In this document: in pieces, positions 5,448-5,971 of the stretch | How positions within the stretch are numbered: the stretch's first letter is position 1 | Layout: every line of letters starts with the position of its first letter | NCBI GenBank assembly: GCA_003978455.1 | Contig: QNZT01000194.1 | Span: forward strand, 1-5,971 | Origin: Sulfurospirillum sp. | GTDB lineage: Bacteria > Campylobacterota > Campylobacteria > Campylobacterales > QNZT01 | Direction of reading: 5' to 3' | Length of the DNA: 5,971 bases | Notes under the pieces: generated by a model | Told to the model about the DNA's origin: nothing | Databases searched by the model: none | Seen by the model: only the letters and a program-made list of their open reading frames with translations | Made by a program: the position numbers and the translations under genes

Positions 5448-5971
5448 ATGAAGAAACTCTTCGCTTCAGTTTTCAAATCTTCCGCTTCCCGAAAACAGTT
5501 TCGAAAATATATAGTCGTACCGGATCTGCACGGAATCTACAGTGTCTATCAAAAAGTGGAGCACTATCTCAAACATGAAGTCGATAAAGATACCGCGGTC
5601 ATCTTTCTGGGGGACTATATGGATAGGGGTGAGTCCGGGGTGATCGACGGGAAAGAGTTTAAGGATGCGGGTTCCTATTTTACGATACGGGATATCCTCG
5701 CGCTACAGCGATGGGCCGAGGATGAGGGGAGGGAGTATATCTTTCTTCGCGGCAATCATGAGATATTTTACGAAAATTTTTTCATAGAGGGTTCCATCAA
5801 TGCCTACAAACAGTACCCTTTCTTCAAAGATGCAGTTGAGGCTCTGGAACATGTGATGCGCAAAGACAACGATTTTTCCGATCGGTTCATCGCCTTTTTC
5901 AAAACACTTCGACCCTACTATCTGGATAAAAAAAACGGCTACCTTTTTGTCCATGCGGGTATCGATCCTGA
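5448..5971 (+). CDS. PPP-type metallophosphoesterase (Ser/Thr protein phosphatase-like), partial
   Basis: I translated 174 codons from the ATG at 5448; the frame is open to the window edge, so the C-terminus is missing. The calcineurin-like phosphoesterase motifs occur in order: PDLHG (25-29; DxH), GDYMDRG (55-61; GDxxDRG), RGNHE (101-105) and HAGID (169-173). The GDxxDRG plus GNHE form is that of PPP-family phosphatases, which use a two-metal centre to hydrolyse phosphoesters; substrates may be phosphoproteins, diadenosine tetraphosphate or other phosphoesters. The first 20 residues are basic (KKLFASVFKSSASRKQFRK) and precede the core strand; they are not a clear signal peptide. It follows the DUF89 gene by 35 bp on the same strand and probably belongs to the same transcript. 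The C-terminal part with the last metal-binding His is outside the window. Confidence 0.9.
   Translation, partial: MKKLFASVFKSSASRKQFRKYIVVPDLHGIYSVYQKVEHYLKHEVDKDTAVIFLGDYMDRGESGVIDGKEFKDAGSYFTIRDILALQRWAEDEGREYIFLRGNHEIFYENFFIEGSINAYKQYPFFKDAVEALEHVMRKDNDFSDRFIAFFKTLRPYYLDKKNGYLFVHAGIDP

Overview
The window looks like chromosomal DNA from a member of the Campylobacterota (the former Epsilonproteobacteria), probably a free-living lineage with moderate G+C rather than an AT-rich pathogen. Reasons: a MurF-type ligase with a hydrophobic N-terminus next to an alpha/beta hydrolase, a gene pair I recall from Campylobacter jejuni (Cj0795c-Cj0796c); a class II DAHP synthase; a Bpt-type aminoacyl-tRNA-protein transferase; and promoters with a TATAAT box in AT-rich DNA without a clear -35 box. 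I cannot assign a genus. No mobile elements, CRISPR arrays, rRNA or tRNA genes were seen, and the DNA is almost fully coding.

Layout. Positions 1-1493 (minus strand) hold an alpha/beta hydrolase followed by an overlapping murF that runs off the left edge. Only 34 bp separates the hydrolase from a divergent plus-strand gene (1528-1890). That gene encodes a 120-residue uncharacterised protein whose tail closely resembles the C-terminal peptide of the division protein FtsZ; its TATAAT box is so close to the start codon that its mRNA may be leaderless. It converges, with a 9-bp gap, on a minus-strand pair (1900-3080): a membrane-anchored helical protein of unknown function, then bpt, overlapping by ATGA. 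Positions 3081-3198 are a divergent promoter region. From 3199 to the right edge a plus-strand run encodes class II DAHP synthase (first step of the shikimate pathway), a DUF89/ARMT1-like metal-dependent phosphatase 3 bp downstream, and a PPP-type metallophosphoesterase that is cut by the window edge.

How they fit together. The left part concerns cell-wall precursor synthesis, and the FtsZ-tail-like protein may link it to division (inference). The middle pair concerns N-degron tagging of proteins. The right part joins the entry enzyme of aromatic amino-acid synthesis with two phosphatases, one of which belongs to a family proposed to clear damaged or surplus phosphometabolites. The most noteworthy candidate for something undescribed is the small protein at 1528-1890: a helical domain, a Pro-rich linker and an FtsZ-like C-terminal peptide.
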